Positions 37,503 through 47,655 are shown, counted from the stretch's first letter. The stretch is 64,000 nt of DNA from Pyramidobacter sp. C12-8 (GCF_002007215.1 NZ_MUHX01000002.1:1-64000); one strand, 5' to 3'. A program made the numbers and translations. The notes: generated by a model from the letters alone, not told the origin.

Positions 37503-38740
37503 TATCCTTCGTACTTCTGCAGCGCGAGCACGCCGTTATGGCCGCCGAAGCCGAAATTGTTGACGAGGATGCGTTTGACGTCCCGGTCGTACAGCGTTTC
37601 GGCGACGACGTTGACGTCGCATTCGGGATCGGGCGTTTCGTAGTTGCGCGTCTTGTGGACGATCCCCTGCTCGAAGGCCTGGAGCGCCGCCACGATCGCC
37701 ACGCCGCCGGCCGCGCCGAGCGTGTGGCCGAAGATCGACTTGGTGGAGGTGACGAGCGTATCCTTCGCCTTGTTGCCGAGCAGTCCGTTGATGGCCTTGG
37801 ACTCCATGATCTCGTTGAGATGAGTGGACGTCCCGTGGGCGTTGACCAGATCGACGCCGTCCCAGCCCGACTGCTTCATGGCCAGCTCCATGGCCTTCAT
37901 GGCGCCGGCGCCGTCGGGATCGGGAGCGGTCAGATGATAGGCGTCGCACGTGGCGCCGTAGCCGGTCAGCTCGCCGTAAATGTGAGCGCCGCGGGCGCGG
38001 GCGCGCTCAAGATCCTCAAGGACGACGACGCCGGCTCCCTCCGCGACGATGAAGCCGGCGCGGTCTTTGTCGAAGGGACGGGACGCACGCTCCGGATCGT
38101 CGTTGTGGGTCGTGCACAGCGCCTTCATGGAGGCAAAGCCGGCCACGGTCAGTCCCATCACGCAGGCCTCGGCGCCGCCGGCCAGCATCACGTCGGCATC
38201 GCCGCGCTGGACAGCGTACCATGCCTCGCCGATGCTGTTGATCGACGAAGCGCAGGCGGTGACGATGCACATGTTGGGGCCTTTGCAGCCGTACTTGATG
38301 GCGATGTAGGCCGAGGTCATGTTGCTGATCATCATCGGGATGGCGAAAGGCCCGACATGGCGAGGCCCTTTTTCGGAAAGATCCTGATATCCTTCCCAGC
38401 TGGTGTGCAATCCGCCGGTGCCGGAACCGATGTAGACGCCGAACTTCCAGGGATCGACGGAAGCCGGATCGAGCTTCGCGTCTTCGATCGCCATTGACGC
38501 CGCCGCCGTCGAGAACTGAATGACGCGGTCGGTGCGCTTGGCCTCTTTTTTAGCCATATAAAGGGCAGGGTCAAAGTCGATGACCTCTCCCGCGATTTTC
38601 ACGTTATAGTCTGAAGTGTCGAAGGCAGTAATGCTTCGAACGCCATTTTCTCCCGCTTCAAGAGCGCGCCAGTAATTCTCCTTGCCGATGCCAACGGGGC
38701 TGACCACGCCGAGCCCGGTGATCACGACTCTTCGATTCAT
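37502..38740 (-). CDS. fabF: 3-oxoacyl-[acyl-carrier-protein] synthase II
   Basis: 412 aa elongating condensing enzyme. Cys163 in 'TACASSINS', His in 'AHGTSTHLNE' and 'GHTLGAAGG' make up the Cys-His-His triad of KAS I/II. ATG 38740 has AAGGAG upstream. It follows acpP but a terminator-like hairpin (38791-38829) lies between, so read-through may be partial. Confidence 0.95.
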   Translation of the reverse strand: MNRRVVITGLGVVSPVGIGKENYWRALEAGENGVRSITAFDTSDYNVKIAGEVIDFDPALYMAKKEAKRTDRVIQFSTAAASMAIEDAKLDPASVDPWKFGVYIGSGTGGLHTSWEGYQDLSEKGPRHVGPFAIPMMISNMTSAYIAIKYGCKGPNMCIVTACASSINSIGEAWYAVQRGDADVMLAGGAEACVMGLTVAGFASMKALCTTHNDDPERASRPFDKDRAGFIVAEGAGVVVLEDLERARARGAHIYGELTGYGATCDAYHLTAPDPDGAGAMKAMELAMKQSGWDGVDLVNAHGTSTHLNEIMESKAINGLLGNKAKDTLVTSTKSIFGHTLGAAGGVAIVAALQAFEQGIVHKTRNYETPDPECDVNVVAETLYDRDVKRILVNNFGFGGHNGVLALQKYEG

Positions 38741-38790
38741 TTTGAGATCTCCTTGCGTCTCGGTGGACGAATACACTAGATGGTCCTTTG

Positions 38791-38829
38791 AAAAGGGGGA
38801 GAGGAACCGCCGTACTGGTATCCTCTCCC
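38791..38829 (-). terminator. terminator-like hairpin between acpP and fabF
   Basis: On the minus strand GGGAGAGGA-loop-TCCTCTCCCC followed by CTTTTC; likely partial attenuation that raises acpP over fabF expression. Confidence 0.55.
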
Positions 38830-38845
38830 GACAAATACAGCTTCG

Positions 38846-39097
38846 TTACTCCTCGATGCCAAGCTTACTGGCGGCGTAGTTGATCGCTTCGCCGACAGTG
38901 GTCAGCTTTTCGGCATCCTCATCGGGGATCTCGATGTCGAACTCTTCCTCGATGCCCATGATCAGCTCGACGATGTCAAGGGAATCGGCGCCGAGATCTT
39001 CCACGAAAGAAGCCTCGGGGCGGATCTGCTCCTCTTCCACGTCAAGACGGTCGATGATGATTTCCTTCAGGCGAGCGAGAACATCTGCTTTAGTCAT
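38846..39097 (-). CDS. acpP: acyl carrier protein
   Basis: 83 aa, acidic four-helix protein; phosphopantetheine attaches to Ser39 in '[10 protein letters not shown]'. The protein made active by AcpS (24177-24551). Usual length 75-85. Strong ribosome site AGGTGC... preceding ATG 39097. Confidence 0.97.
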   Translation of the reverse strand: MTKADVLARLKEIIIDRLDVEEEQIRPEASFVEDLGADSLDIVELIMGIEEEFDIEIPDEDAEKLTTVGEAINYAASKLGIEE

Positions 39098-39145
39098 AGC
39101 TCAAAGCACCTCCATAAAAATATGCGGCCTTGTAAAAGAACCGCT

Positions 39146-39883
<738 letters not shown>

Positions 39884-39885
39884 CG

Positions 39886-40836
39886 TTATTCCGCCGCCTT
39901 CCGTTCCGTAAAGGGAGCGACCTGCTCGAGATCGGCCGGCTGTTCCACGTTGAGCACCGCGGCCTGACGGGCGATCTTCTTGACCGTACCGCTCAGCACC
40001 TTGCCGGGCCCCATCTCGATGAATCCTTCCACTCCCTGCGCAGCCATGGTCTGCACGCTTTCGACCCATCTGATGGGACTGTAGGTCTGAGCGTACAGTC
40101 CGTCGCGAATCGCGGAAACGTCGCTGACCGTCTGGGCGGAAACGTTGGCGACCAGCGGGCAGCCGCCGGCGTTCCAGACGCACTTTTCCATTTCGGCCGC
40201 CAGACGGTCCGCCACCGGACGCATCAGCGAGCAGTGGAACGGGGCGCTCACGTTCAGCATCACGCAACGCTTGGCGCCTTTTGCGGAAGACAGCGCGACG
40301 GCGCGTTCCACCGCGGTCGTATGGCCGGAGATGACCGTCTGCACGGGCGTGTTGTAGTTCGCCGCCTCGCAGACTTCGCCCTGAGCGGCCTCTGCGCAGA
40401 CGGCGCGGACCGCGTCGGCTTCAAGCCCGAGGATCGCCGCCATGGCGCCTACGCCCCGAGGCACGGCCTCCTGCATGAAGGAACCGCGCTTGTGCACGAG
40501 ACGCACGCCGTCGGCCAACGACAGTACGCCGTTGGCGACGAGAGCCGTGTACTCGCCAAGGCTGTGTCCGGCCACAAAAGCGGGAGCCAGCGTCACGCCT
40601 TTTTCCTGAAGCGCGCGGAACACGGCGATGGACATGGTCAGAATAGCCGGCTGAGTGTAGGCCGTCAGGACCAGTTTGTCCTCGGGACCGCTGAAAATGA
40701 TGTCGCTGAGAGAAAATCCAAGGGCCTCGTCGGCTTCAGCGAAAGTATCCTTTGCCGCCTTGGAAACGCCGCAAAGTTCCTTTCCCATGCCGACGGCCTG
40801 AGAGCCCTGGCCGGGAAAAACGATCGCATACTTCAT
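39886..40836 (-). CDS. fabD: malonyl-CoA:acyl carrier protein transacylase
   Basis: 316 aa. N-terminal 'FPGQGSQAVGMGKEL', catalytic Ser92 in 'GHSLGEYTAL', and 'VTVISGHTTAVERA'-type segment. Loads malonyl groups onto ACP. Ends 2 nt before fabG. Confidence 0.95.
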   Translation of the reverse strand: MKYAIVFPGQGSQAVGMGKELCGVSKAAKDTFAEADEALGFSLSDIIFSGPEDKLVLTAYTQPAILTMSIAVFRALQEKGVTLAPAFVAGHSLGEYTALVANGVLSLADGVRLVHKRGSFMQEAVPRGVGAMAAILGLEADAVRAVCAEAAQGEVCEAANYNTPVQTVISGHTTAVERAVALSSAKGAKRCVMLNVSAPFHCSLMRPVADRLAAEMEKCVWNAGGCPLVANVSAQTVSDVSAIRDGLYAQTYSPIRWVESVQTMAAQGVEGFIEMGPGKVLSGTVKKIARQAAVLNVEQPADLEQVAPFTERKAAE

Positions 40837-40851
40837 AGGCTTCGACTCCTT

Positions 40852-41793
40852 TTAAGCGTTGGCTTCCAAGTCCTTGAGAATAGTTTTGGCCTCGGCGACC
40901 ATGCTTTCGATGATATCGGCACAGGAACGGATGTCACTCACGAGCGCAGCCGACTGGCCGGCCATGACGGATCCCCGTTCCATGTCGCCGTCGACGACGG
41001 CGGCACGAAGACGGCCTGTGCCCAACTTTTCGATCTCGGCCACCGGGGCGTGGTTGTACTCGAGATCGAGGAATTCCTTCGTCAGTTTATTGGCGATGCA
41101 GCGCACGGGATGCCCCGTGCTGGCGCCGGTCACTGCGGTGCAGCGCTCTTTTGCCCTGACAAGTTCCTGTTTGTAATCGGGATGCACCGTGCATTCCTTG
41201 GAACAAACGAAGCGCGTCCCCACCTGAACTCCTTTGGCCCCCAGAGAGAAAGCGGCCGCCATGCCGCGGCCGTCGACGATGCCGCCGGCGCAGACAACGG
41301 GGACTTTCACCGCTTGAGCCACGAGGGGCGTGAGCACCATGGTCGTCAGCTCGCCGATATGTCCGCCGGCTTCCATGCCCTCGGCCACCACAGCCTGCGC
41401 ACCCTGGCGGACGGCACGGATCGCCACCGCCGTGGAAGCGACGACGGGCATGACGATCGCCCCGAGAGGTTTTAACCGCTCGATCACTTTGCCGGGGCTG
41501 CCGGCGCCGGTCGTAATGACTTTGATGCGATATTTGGCGGCCAGTTCCACCGCGGCGGGAGCCGTCGGCGACATAAGCATGATGTTCATGCCGTAGGGCT
41601 TGTCGGTCAACTCGCGAATCTTGAGCAATTCTTTCTCCAGCAGCTCGGGCGGCGTCGCTCCCGCGGCGATGATACCAAGGCCGCCTGCATTGCTGACCGC
41701 AGCGGCCAGCTCCGCATTGGCGATCCAAGCCATAGCCCCTTGGATCACAGGATGTTTAATTCCCAAAAGTTCCGTGATTTCCTTACCGAGCAT
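40852..41793 (-). CDS. fabK: enoyl-[acyl-carrier-protein] reductase, FMN-dependent FabK type
   Basis: 313 aa TIM-barrel flavoprotein of the nitronate-monooxygenase fold: 'PVIQGAMAWIANAELAAAVS', 'GMNIMLMSPTAPAAVELAA' and 'VVCAGGIVDGRGMAAAFSLG', 'VQVGTRFVCSKEC'. FabK (rather than FabI) type implies natural triclosan tolerance of the enoyl-reductase step. Next to fabD and plsX. Confidence 0.92.
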   Translation of the reverse strand: MLGKEITELLGIKHPVIQGAMAWIANAELAAAVSNAGGLGIIAAGATPPELLEKELLKIRELTDKPYGMNIMLMSPTAPAAVELAAKYRIKVITTGAGSPGKVIERLKPLGAIVMPVVASTAVAIRAVRQGAQAVVAEGMEAGGHIGELTTMVLTPLVAQAVKVPVVCAGGIVDGRGMAAAFSLGAKGVQVGTRFVCSKECTVHPDYKQELVRAKERCTAVTGASTGHPVRCIANKLTKEFLDLEYNHAPVAEIEKLGTGRLRAAVVDGDMERGSVMAGQSAALVSDIRSCADIIESMVAEAKTILKDLEANA

Positions 41794-41889
41794 GAAGAAA
41801 CGAACCCCTTTCGTTTTTCGCAGTCAGAGCGCTGCTGACACCAATCCTCTCAAACCTCATCAAACGTTCCGGCGAACGGTGCGCGATCG

Positions 41890-42921
41890 TCAGCACAGCG
41901 TCTCCTCGGCAGCAACTTTTTCCAATTCCTGTGCAATATCCTCACGGATACGTTCCAGCGCGTTACGTGCCACGAAGCTGTAGGCCACGCCAATGGCGTT
42001 GGCGATGGCGGGCGCTTTGGAACGCCCGTGAGCTTTGATCACCGCGCCGTTCACGCCCATCAGCGCGGAACCGCCGTAGCGCTGATAATCGACGCGCGCG
42101 CCAAGTCTCTTCATGGAAGGATACAGCAACAGCGCACCGGCTTTCGCCAGCCAAGATTCCTGGATGGTTTCTTTGACCAGTCCTTTGCAGAATTTGATCA
42201 ACCCTTCAAAGGACTTGAGCATGACGTTGCCGGAAAAACCGTCGCAAACCACGACGTCCGCGTCGCCCATGGGAACGCGGTTGGCTTCGACATACCCGCC
42301 GAAATTCAGGTCGGCGCTGGCGCGCAGTCGTTCGCGAGCCGCCACGATCACGTCGTCGCCCTTGATTTCTTCGGAACCATTGGAAAGCAAACAGACCCGC
42401 GGCGACGAGGAGAGCTTTTCCACGTCCTTCATGTAAACGGAACCCATCAGCGAAAATTGTACCAGATTCAGCGGCTTGCAGCGAACGGTAGCTCCGGCGT
42501 CAAGAAGGAACACCGGTTTCTTCGTCGGCAGCAAGATCCCCAAGCCGGGACGGTCGATCCCCTTCAGACGGCCGACTACAAGCACGCCGCCGGCCACGAT
42601 CGCGCCGGTGCTGCCGGAAGAGACGCAACCCTTCGCTTCACCAGACCGGACCATTTCCATAGCGATACGCATGCTGGAACGTTTTTTGCAGCGGATCGCC
42701 TTTGCGGGCGACTCGTTCGGATCGACCACTTCATCGGTATGGACCACGCGAATGCGGCTTCGGACGCTGCTGTCAGCTTTGTCCAGATAAGGTTCGATGA
42801 CGGTTTTGTCCCCAATCAAAGCGATCTCGAGATCGCTGTTTTTATTGCATGCTTCAATGACGCCAGGACAGACGGCAGACGCGCCGTGATCGCCGCCCAT
42901 GGCGTCTACGGCAATGATCAT
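41890..42921 (-). CDS. plsX: phosphate acyltransferase PlsX
   Basis: 343 aa; makes acyl-phosphate from acyl-ACP for phospholipid synthesis. 'IAVDAMGGDHGASAVCPGVI' at the N-terminus, 'GSTGAIVAGG', 'VVCDGFSGNVMLKSFEGL' and 'GVNGAVIKAHG' match the family. 2 nt after fapR. Confidence 0.95.
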   Translation of the reverse strand: MIIAVDAMGGDHGASAVCPGVIEACNKNSDLEIALIGDKTVIEPYLDKADSSVRSRIRVVHTDEVVDPNESPAKAIRCKKRSSMRIAMEMVRSGEAKGCVSSGSTGAIVAGGVLVVGRLKGIDRPGLGILLPTKKPVFLLDAGATVRCKPLNLVQFSLMGSVYMKDVEKLSSSPRVCLLSNGSEEIKGDDVIVAARERLRASADLNFGGYVEANRVPMGDADVVVCDGFSGNVMLKSFEGLIKFCKGLVKETIQESWLAKAGALLLYPSMKRLGARVDYQRYGGSALMGVNGAVIKAHGRSKAPAIANAIGVAYSFVARNALERIREDIAQELEKVAAEETLC

Positions 42922-42923
42922 GT

Positions 42924-43526
42924 TTATCCCTCGTTCCCCCGCACGGCTGAAACCGTGCTTTCTTCACCGCTCGACAGAGCCCGCACGATAAAGCGCCCCA
43001 CGTAAATCTCTCGGTCGCCCACGTTGGTATGAACGCTCACGATGTACTTATCGCCTTCATGGACGCCCACTTTTGCCCGGGCCACCAGTCGGTCTCCCAC
43101 AACCGCAGGAGCGCTGTAGCGGCCGCGGAACGTCTGCACGACAACCATGTCGGCTTCTACCACGGCGATCGCCAGCGTGCTCGCTTGAGCGTAGATGTAT
43201 TGATCCCAGACCTGGTCGGTGTGGCGAAAGGCCATTTCCTTGGTGGTCTGGAGCATGGAGAGCGCCCAGACGTTTGGCTCCAGCCCCAGAAGTTCGCCGA
43301 TGAATTCCTCCTGCTTCAGAGAACGCAGGCGACTGACGGCCCGCTCGGCCATCTGGCGGGTGCGTTCGCGCAGTTCCGGCACGCCCATGAGCGCGCGGTC
43401 AAGCCGGATCGTACTGAGACTCACTTTCAGCAGCCGAGCGAGATCTTCATCGGTATAGAGAGGATTCTGTTCCATCAGCGCGAATAACTTTTCGTGGCGC
43501 TTCAACTTGCCATTTTTCAGTGACAT
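42924..43526 (-). CDS. fapR: fatty-acid and phospholipid biosynthesis regulator FapR
   Basis: 200 aa. N-terminal helix-turn-helix ('YTDEDLARLLKVSLSTIRLDRALMGV' region, residues ~24-49) linked to a hotdog-fold domain ('GRYSAPAVVGDRLVARAKVG') that binds malonyl-CoA in characterised FapR proteins. It represses lipid-synthesis genes until malonyl-CoA accumulates. It is first in the fapR-plsX-fab operon, and a FapR-box-like palindrome lies at its own promoter. Confidence 0.92.
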   Translation of the reverse strand: MSLKNGKLKRHEKLFALMEQNPLYTDEDLARLLKVSLSTIRLDRALMGVPELRERTRQMAERAVSRLRSLKQEEFIGELLGLEPNVWALSMLQTTKEMAFRHTDQVWDQYIYAQASTLAIAVVEADMVVVQTFRGRYSAPAVVGDRLVARAKVGVHEGDKYIVSVHTNVGDREIYVGRFIVRALSSGEESTVSAVRGNEG

Positions 43527-43541
43527 GTTCCTCCCTCGCTT

Positions 43542-43558
43542 TTAACACCTAGTCCTAA
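43542..43558 (-). promoter_or_regulatory. FapR-box-like operator
   Basis: Minus strand TTAGGACTAGGTGTTAA resembles the 17-bp FapR consensus (TTAGTACCWGRTACTAA) with arm mismatches. It lies between the promoter and the fapR start codon. Confidence 0.65.
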
Positions 43559-43580
43559 TATCTACTCTCGAACTACGCGA

Positions 43581-43609
43581 AGTATAAAGACTTTACCGTG
43601 AAAGGTCAA
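43581..43609 (-). promoter_or_regulatory. promoter of the fapR-plsX-fab operon
   Basis: Minus strand TTGACC (43609-43604), 17 bp, TATACT (43586-43581); the FapR-box-like site begins ~23 bp downstream. Confidence 0.75.
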
Positions 43610-43762
43610 GACACTTTCAGCCGTCCCCAAATATTTTTTACGTATGAAACTGTGCAGAAATGATATATCCCGCCGTGCCGGCACGTTCTCTCCAGGAAAA
43701 GGATTTTCATCGCTTCGCACCGGCTCTTCTTGACAATGAACACTGACTTCCAAGAGAAACGC

Positions 43763-43805
43763 AAAGAGCCCCCTGCCGTAGCATTTTTACGCAGGGGGCT
43801 CTTCA
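43763..43805 (-). terminator. hairpin after rpmF
   Basis: AAAGAGCCCCCTGC (43763-43776) / GCAGGGGGCTCTT (43791-43803); U tract short on the minus strand, so strength uncertain. Confidence 0.6.
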
Positions 43806-43827
43806 GTTTTCTGTGAGCAGCTCGAGC

Positions 43828-44043
43828 TTATTCGGCTTTCGCTTCGGTTTCGGCCTTGTCGGCGGCGACCTTGAGCACCTTGCGGCCGCGGTAATAGCCG
43901 CAGACAGGGCAGGCGCTGTAGGTCGGGATCATCTCGCCGCAGTGAGAACAGGCCGTCATGCCGGGAGCGGTCTTTTCGCCCAGCCAATGGGCAAAACGCA
44001 TGTGGGTCCTGCGGTGGGACACTTTCATCTTCGGGGTTGCCAT
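43828..44043 (-). CDS. rpmF: 50S ribosomal protein L32
   Basis: 71 aa. 'PKMKVSHRRTHMRFAHW' N-terminus and zinc-type 'CSHCG' ... 'CPVCGYY' pair. ATG 44043 is preferred: AAGGAGG is ~9 nt upstream while ATG 44049 is too close. Acidic Ala/Glu tail. Cotranscribed with yceD, as is widespread. Confidence 0.95.
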   Translation of the reverse strand: MATPKMKVSHRRTHMRFAHWLGEKTAPGMTACSHCGEMIPTYSACPVCGYYRGRKVLKVAADKAETEAKAE

Positions 44044-44045
44044 AG

Positions 44046-44612
44046 TCATTTCCCTCCTTTTTGCTTTTCTTCATCCACGAAATCCGCCAGAGCCAGGAAA
44101 CGCGGATCTCTTCGATCCTCGGCGGGGAGAAGCGAATCGATCTCAATGCATCCCTCAGGGCACGTCGCGTAAAGCGGCAAAGCCACCACAAGGCATTCCC
44201 ACACGAGATCGGTCACGTCAACGCTGCCGCCGAGCCACGTAACGGGCAGAACGACCCTGTTGGAATCGTAGAATAATTCCTCTTCTTCCTGTACTTTCCC
44301 AACATCTTCCGACTGCAAGACGTAAGAATACATGAATTCCTGCCGAATTGCAACCGTCAAAGGCGCGCAACATCTACGGCATTCGGTAGCAACTTCTCCA
44401 CTAATTCCGATCAAAACGTCGGCCCCCTCAGGGGTCCGCTGCGTTTCCACGGTGACTTTGACAGGACCGGTGAAGGAGAATTCCTGAGCGCCGCAGGACA
44501 GGGGCTCTTTCAGATCCAACGTCCAGATTTGGGAGAGCCTGAGCTGCGAATCTTTCGCGTCCGGCAAAGGCACAACGAAACGCCAGTCCGCCGGCCGTTC
44601 GGTCAGTGCCAT
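44046..44612 (-). CDS. yceD: DUF177 / YceD family protein
   Basis: 188 aa. The N-terminal beta-rich part and 'CRRCCAPLTV' ... 'LYATCPEGCIEID' Cys pairs fit the YceD (DUF177) family, which is almost always next to rpmF and is linked to 23S rRNA accumulation. Ends 2 nt from the rpmF start. Located 31 nt after ackA. Confidence 0.9.
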   Translation of the reverse strand: MALTERPADWRFVVPLPDAKDSQLRLSQIWTLDLKEPLSCGAQEFSFTGPVKVTVETQRTPEGADVLIGISGEVATECRRCCAPLTVAIRQEFMYSYVLQSEDVGKVQEEEELFYDSNRVVLPVTWLGGSVDVTDLVWECLVVALPLYATCPEGCIEIDSLLPAEDRRDPRFLALADFVDEEKQKGGK

Positions 44613-44643
44613 AGGTCTTGCTCTCTCCGCTCCTGGTCCCCGC

Positions 44644-45831
44644 TCAGAAAGCCATCTTCTTGGTGTCGCGGGCGATGACCAGCTCTTCGTTGGTGGGAAT
44701 AACGATGACTTTGACCTTGGAATCGGGAGCGCTGATGACGCGTTCCTCGCCGCGGAAATTATTCTTGGAATAATCCATCTTCACGCCCAGGAATCCAAGT
44801 CCTTCGGTGACCATCTGGCGAGTCGTGGCGCTGTTCTCGCCGATACCGGCCGTGAAGACGATGGCGTCAACGCCGCCCATGGCCGCCGCGTAAGCGCCGA
44901 TGTACTTTTTGACGCTGTAGGTCAGCATTTTATAAGCCAGCGCGCACTTAGCGTCGCCCTTGTTCATGCCTTCTTCGACGTCGCGAAGGTCGGCGGAAAC
45001 GCCGGAGACGCCGAGCAGACCGCTCTCCTTGTTGAGGATCTTGTCGGTTTTCTCGGCGCCTTCCTTCTGGGCGATAAAGGTGACAACGCTCGGATCCAGG
45101 TCGCCGCAGCGAGTGCCCATGACGACGCCGGGAAGCGGCGTGAAGCCCATGGAGGTGTCGACGACCTTGCCGTGGTCGACGGCCGCCAGCGAACTGCCGT
45201 TGCCGAGATGGCAGGTGATGATCTTCAGATCTTCGATGGGACGGCCGAGAATTTCGGCGCAGCGGGACGATACGAAGCGGTGGCTGGTGCCGTGGAAACC
45301 GTAACGGCGCACGTGGTCTTCCTTGTAATATCTCTCAGGCACGGCATAGCGGAAAACGTAGTCGGGCATGGTCTGATGGAACGCCGTGTCGAAAACGCCG
45401 ACCTGAGGGACCGAAGGCAACGCTGCCGTGATCGCCTCGATGCCGATGATGTTGGCGGGATTGTGAAGAGGCGCAAGGGGGGCACAACGTTTCAGAGCGT
45501 CCATCACAGCGGGCGTGATTTTTACGGAGCCGGCGAACTCCTCGCCGCCGTGGACGACGCGGTGCCCGACGGCCCCCAGTTCGTCAAGGCTCTTGAGCAC
45601 GCCGACTTTGGCGTCGAGCAGCGACTTGAGGACGAGATCGACGGCGACCTTGTGATCGGGGATCGCGGTCTCGGTGACCACCGCGTCCATGCCGATCTTG
45701 GTGTGCTTGAGGCGGGAACCGTCGATGCCGATGCGCTCGACCAGACCTTTGGCAAGCACGGACTCGTTGTCCATGTCGAAGACCTGATACTTCAGAGAGG
45801 AGCTGCCGCAGTTAATAACGAGAATCTTCAT
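44644..45831 (-). CDS. ackA: acetate kinase
   Basis: 395 aa. 'MKILVINCGSSSLKYQVFDM' N-terminus, 'FDTAFHQTMPDYVFRYAVP', 'RYGFHGTSHRFVS' and 'FTAGIGENSATTRQM'. Converts acetyl-phosphate + ADP to acetate + ATP. ATG 45831 follows AAGGAGG (the longer frame is not supported). No pta next to it in this window. Divergent from tmcAL. Confidence 0.96.
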   Translation of the reverse strand: MKILVINCGSSSLKYQVFDMDNESVLAKGLVERIGIDGSRLKHTKIGMDAVVTETAIPDHKVAVDLVLKSLLDAKVGVLKSLDELGAVGHRVVHGGEEFAGSVKITPAVMDALKRCAPLAPLHNPANIIGIEAITAALPSVPQVGVFDTAFHQTMPDYVFRYAVPERYYKEDHVRRYGFHGTSHRFVSSRCAEILGRPIEDLKIITCHLGNGSSLAAVDHGKVVDTSMGFTPLPGVVMGTRCGDLDPSVVTFIAQKEGAEKTDKILNKESGLLGVSGVSADLRDVEEGMNKGDAKCALAYKMLTYSVKKYIGAYAAAMGGVDAIVFTAGIGENSATTRQMVTEGLGFLGVKMDYSKNNFRGEERVISAPDSKVKVIVIPTNEELVIARDTKKMAF

Positions 45832-45928
45832 TACAAAAAACCTCCTTGACGTTTTTGACGCTCTGTCGTATATCCAAACTGTCACTCATCCCCTGCGCCG
45901 CGGGCAAATTCAGAGGAGAATCACCATC

Positions 45929-47140
45929 ATGAGAAAAATCATCGGCATCGTCGCCGAATACAATCCCTTTCATCGGGGCCATCGGTACCAGATCGAGGAG
46001 ATAAAAAAAAGAAACGCCGGCGCGGCCGTTATCTCCGTTTTGTCGTCGAATTTCCTGCAGCGGGGCGTGCCCGCGCTGCAGGACAAATGGGAACGCGCCC
46101 GTGCCGCGGTGCACTGCGGCGTCGATCTGGCGATCGAGCTGCCGCTGCCGTTTTCCTGCAACAACGCCGGCGTTTTCGCCGGCGGCGCCGTGGCGCTGCT
46201 GAAAGCGACGGGCGTCGTCGAGGCCATTTCCTTCGGCATGGAAGACGAAACGGATCTGCTCGGCGCAATCTCTGCTATTTTAGTCCAGGAACCCCCGGCT
46301 TTCAAGGCTGTTTTACAGGATTTCTTAAAAAAAGGTTCTTCTTACGCCCAGGCGAGAGCTGAGGCGGCCGAACGGCTTTGTCCCGGCGCCGGCGCGCTGC
46401 TGGGCAAGCCCAACAACACGCTGGCCCTCGCTTACGCGGAGGCGGCGCTGCGCCAGCAGGCCGAATTCGAACTGCTGCCGGTGCGGCGCGTCGGAACTGG
46501 ATACCATGACCGCAGCGAAGGCGAGATCATGAGCGCTACGGGGATCCGCGAAGCGCTTCTGGACGGGCGGACGGAGCGCGCGTACCGCGCCATGCCGGAC
46601 AAAAGCGCGGCGATTCTTCGGGGAAATATCGCCGCCGGACGCTGCTGCCTCGATTGGAAGCCGCTTTGGCTGGCGCTGCGGCTGCTGCTCATGCGCGCCG
46701 CGAAAGCGGAGCTGGCGCGATACGCCGACATGAGCGAGGGCATCGAAAACCGTTTTTTCGACCAGTATCCGCGCTGCGAAAGTTTCGAAGAACTGGCCGA
46801 ACGAGTCGCCACGCGCCGCTATCCGCGCACGCGCGTCCGCCGTCAGCTCATGGGGCTGCTGCTGAACGTCGGCGAAGCGGACAACCAGCTCTTTCAGCGC
46901 CGCGGCCCCGCCTACATCCGTCCGCTGGCGATGAACGACCGCGGCCGCGAGCTGCTGCGCCTGATGCGCAAAAAGAGTGCGCTGCCGGTGATCACGAAAC
47001 CCGCGGGATTGCGCGGCGACGACTACGCCCAAAAGATCATGACGCTGGAATTCCGCGGCGCGGCGCTGTGGGAAAGTCTTGTGCCCCGCCCCGACTGGGA
47101 GCGCGAGAAAAAAGCCGTGCCGCTGGTCCTGAACGGCTAG
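45929..47140 (+). CDS. tmcAL: tRNA(Met) cytidine acetate ligase (TmcAL)
   Basis: 403 aa; acetylates the wobble C34 of elongator tRNA-Met using acetate and ATP. Nucleotidyltransferase motif 'AEYNPFHRGHRYQIEEI' (residues ~9-25), 'SGNFLQRGVPA'-type 'SSNFLQRGVPALQDKWERA' and 'ATGIREALL'. Next to the ackA divergent promoter region, which fits an acetate-using enzyme. Ends overlapping coaD by 4 bp convergently. Confidence 0.9.
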   Translation: MRKIIGIVAEYNPFHRGHRYQIEEIKKRNAGAAVISVLSSNFLQRGVPALQDKWERARAAVHCGVDLAIELPLPFSCNNAGVFAGGAVALLKATGVVEAISFGMEDETDLLGAISAILVQEPPAFKAVLQDFLKKGSSYAQARAEAAERLCPGAGALLGKPNNTLALAYAEAALRQQAEFELLPVRRVGTGYHDRSEGEIMSATGIREALLDGRTERAYRAMPDKSAAILRGNIAAGRCCLDWKPLWLALRLLLMRAAKAELARYADMSEGIENRFFDQYPRCESFEELAERVATRRYPRTRVRRQLMGLLLNVGEADNQLFQRRGPAYIRPLAMNDRGRELLRLMRKKSALPVITKPAGLRGDDYAQKIMTLEFRGAALWESLVPRPDWEREKKAVPLVLNG

Positions 47141-47655
47141 CTTCTCACCAGACCGGCGCCGGCTTTGGCGCCGCTGTGAAAGCGCTCCACCAGACGGCGG
47201 TACACATAGGGCGGCACGAGGTTGCGCACTTCGCCGCCGAGCTGGAACACGTCCTTGATGGTATGGCTGGAAAGAAACGAATATTTGGCGTCGGTGACGA
47301 TGAACAGCGTTTCGATCTCCGGCGCCAGCTGACGGTTCATCAGCGCCATCTGAAACTCGTACTCGAAGTCGGACAGCGCCCGCAGACCGCGGATGACGAT
47401 ACTGCTTTTGCGCTGGCGCAGAAAATCCACCAGCAGCCCGGAGAAGGAATTCACCGTGACGTTGGAAAGGTGTTTGAGAGCCTCGCGAGCCATGTCGACC
47501 CGTTCGTCGATCGCGAAGGCTCCTTTTTTGTCGGGATTGATCAACACGGAGACCTCGACCTCGTCGAACAGCGCCGCCGCGCGTTCGGCGATGAACACGT
47601 GGCCGTTCGTGATCGGGTCGAAGGAACCGGGATAGACCGCCTTATGCCTGTACAT
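47137..47655 (-). CDS. coaD: phosphopantetheine adenylyltransferase
   Basis: 172 aa; penultimate CoA step. 'AVYPGSFDPITNGHVFIAER' has the TxGH motif (TNGH 16-19) and 'SSHTIKDVFQLGGEV' the ISSTxVK motif. Overlaps rsmD's 3' end by 14 bp; third gene of trmB-rsmD-coaD. Confidence 0.96.
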   Translation of the reverse strand: MYRHKAVYPGSFDPITNGHVFIAERAAALFDEVEVSVLINPDKKGAFAIDERVDMAREALKHLSNVTVNSFSGLLVDFLRQRKSSIVIRGLRALSDFEYEFQMALMNRQLAPEIETLFIVTDAKYSFLSSHTIKDVFQLGGEVRNLVPPYVYRRLVERFHSGAKAGAGLVRS

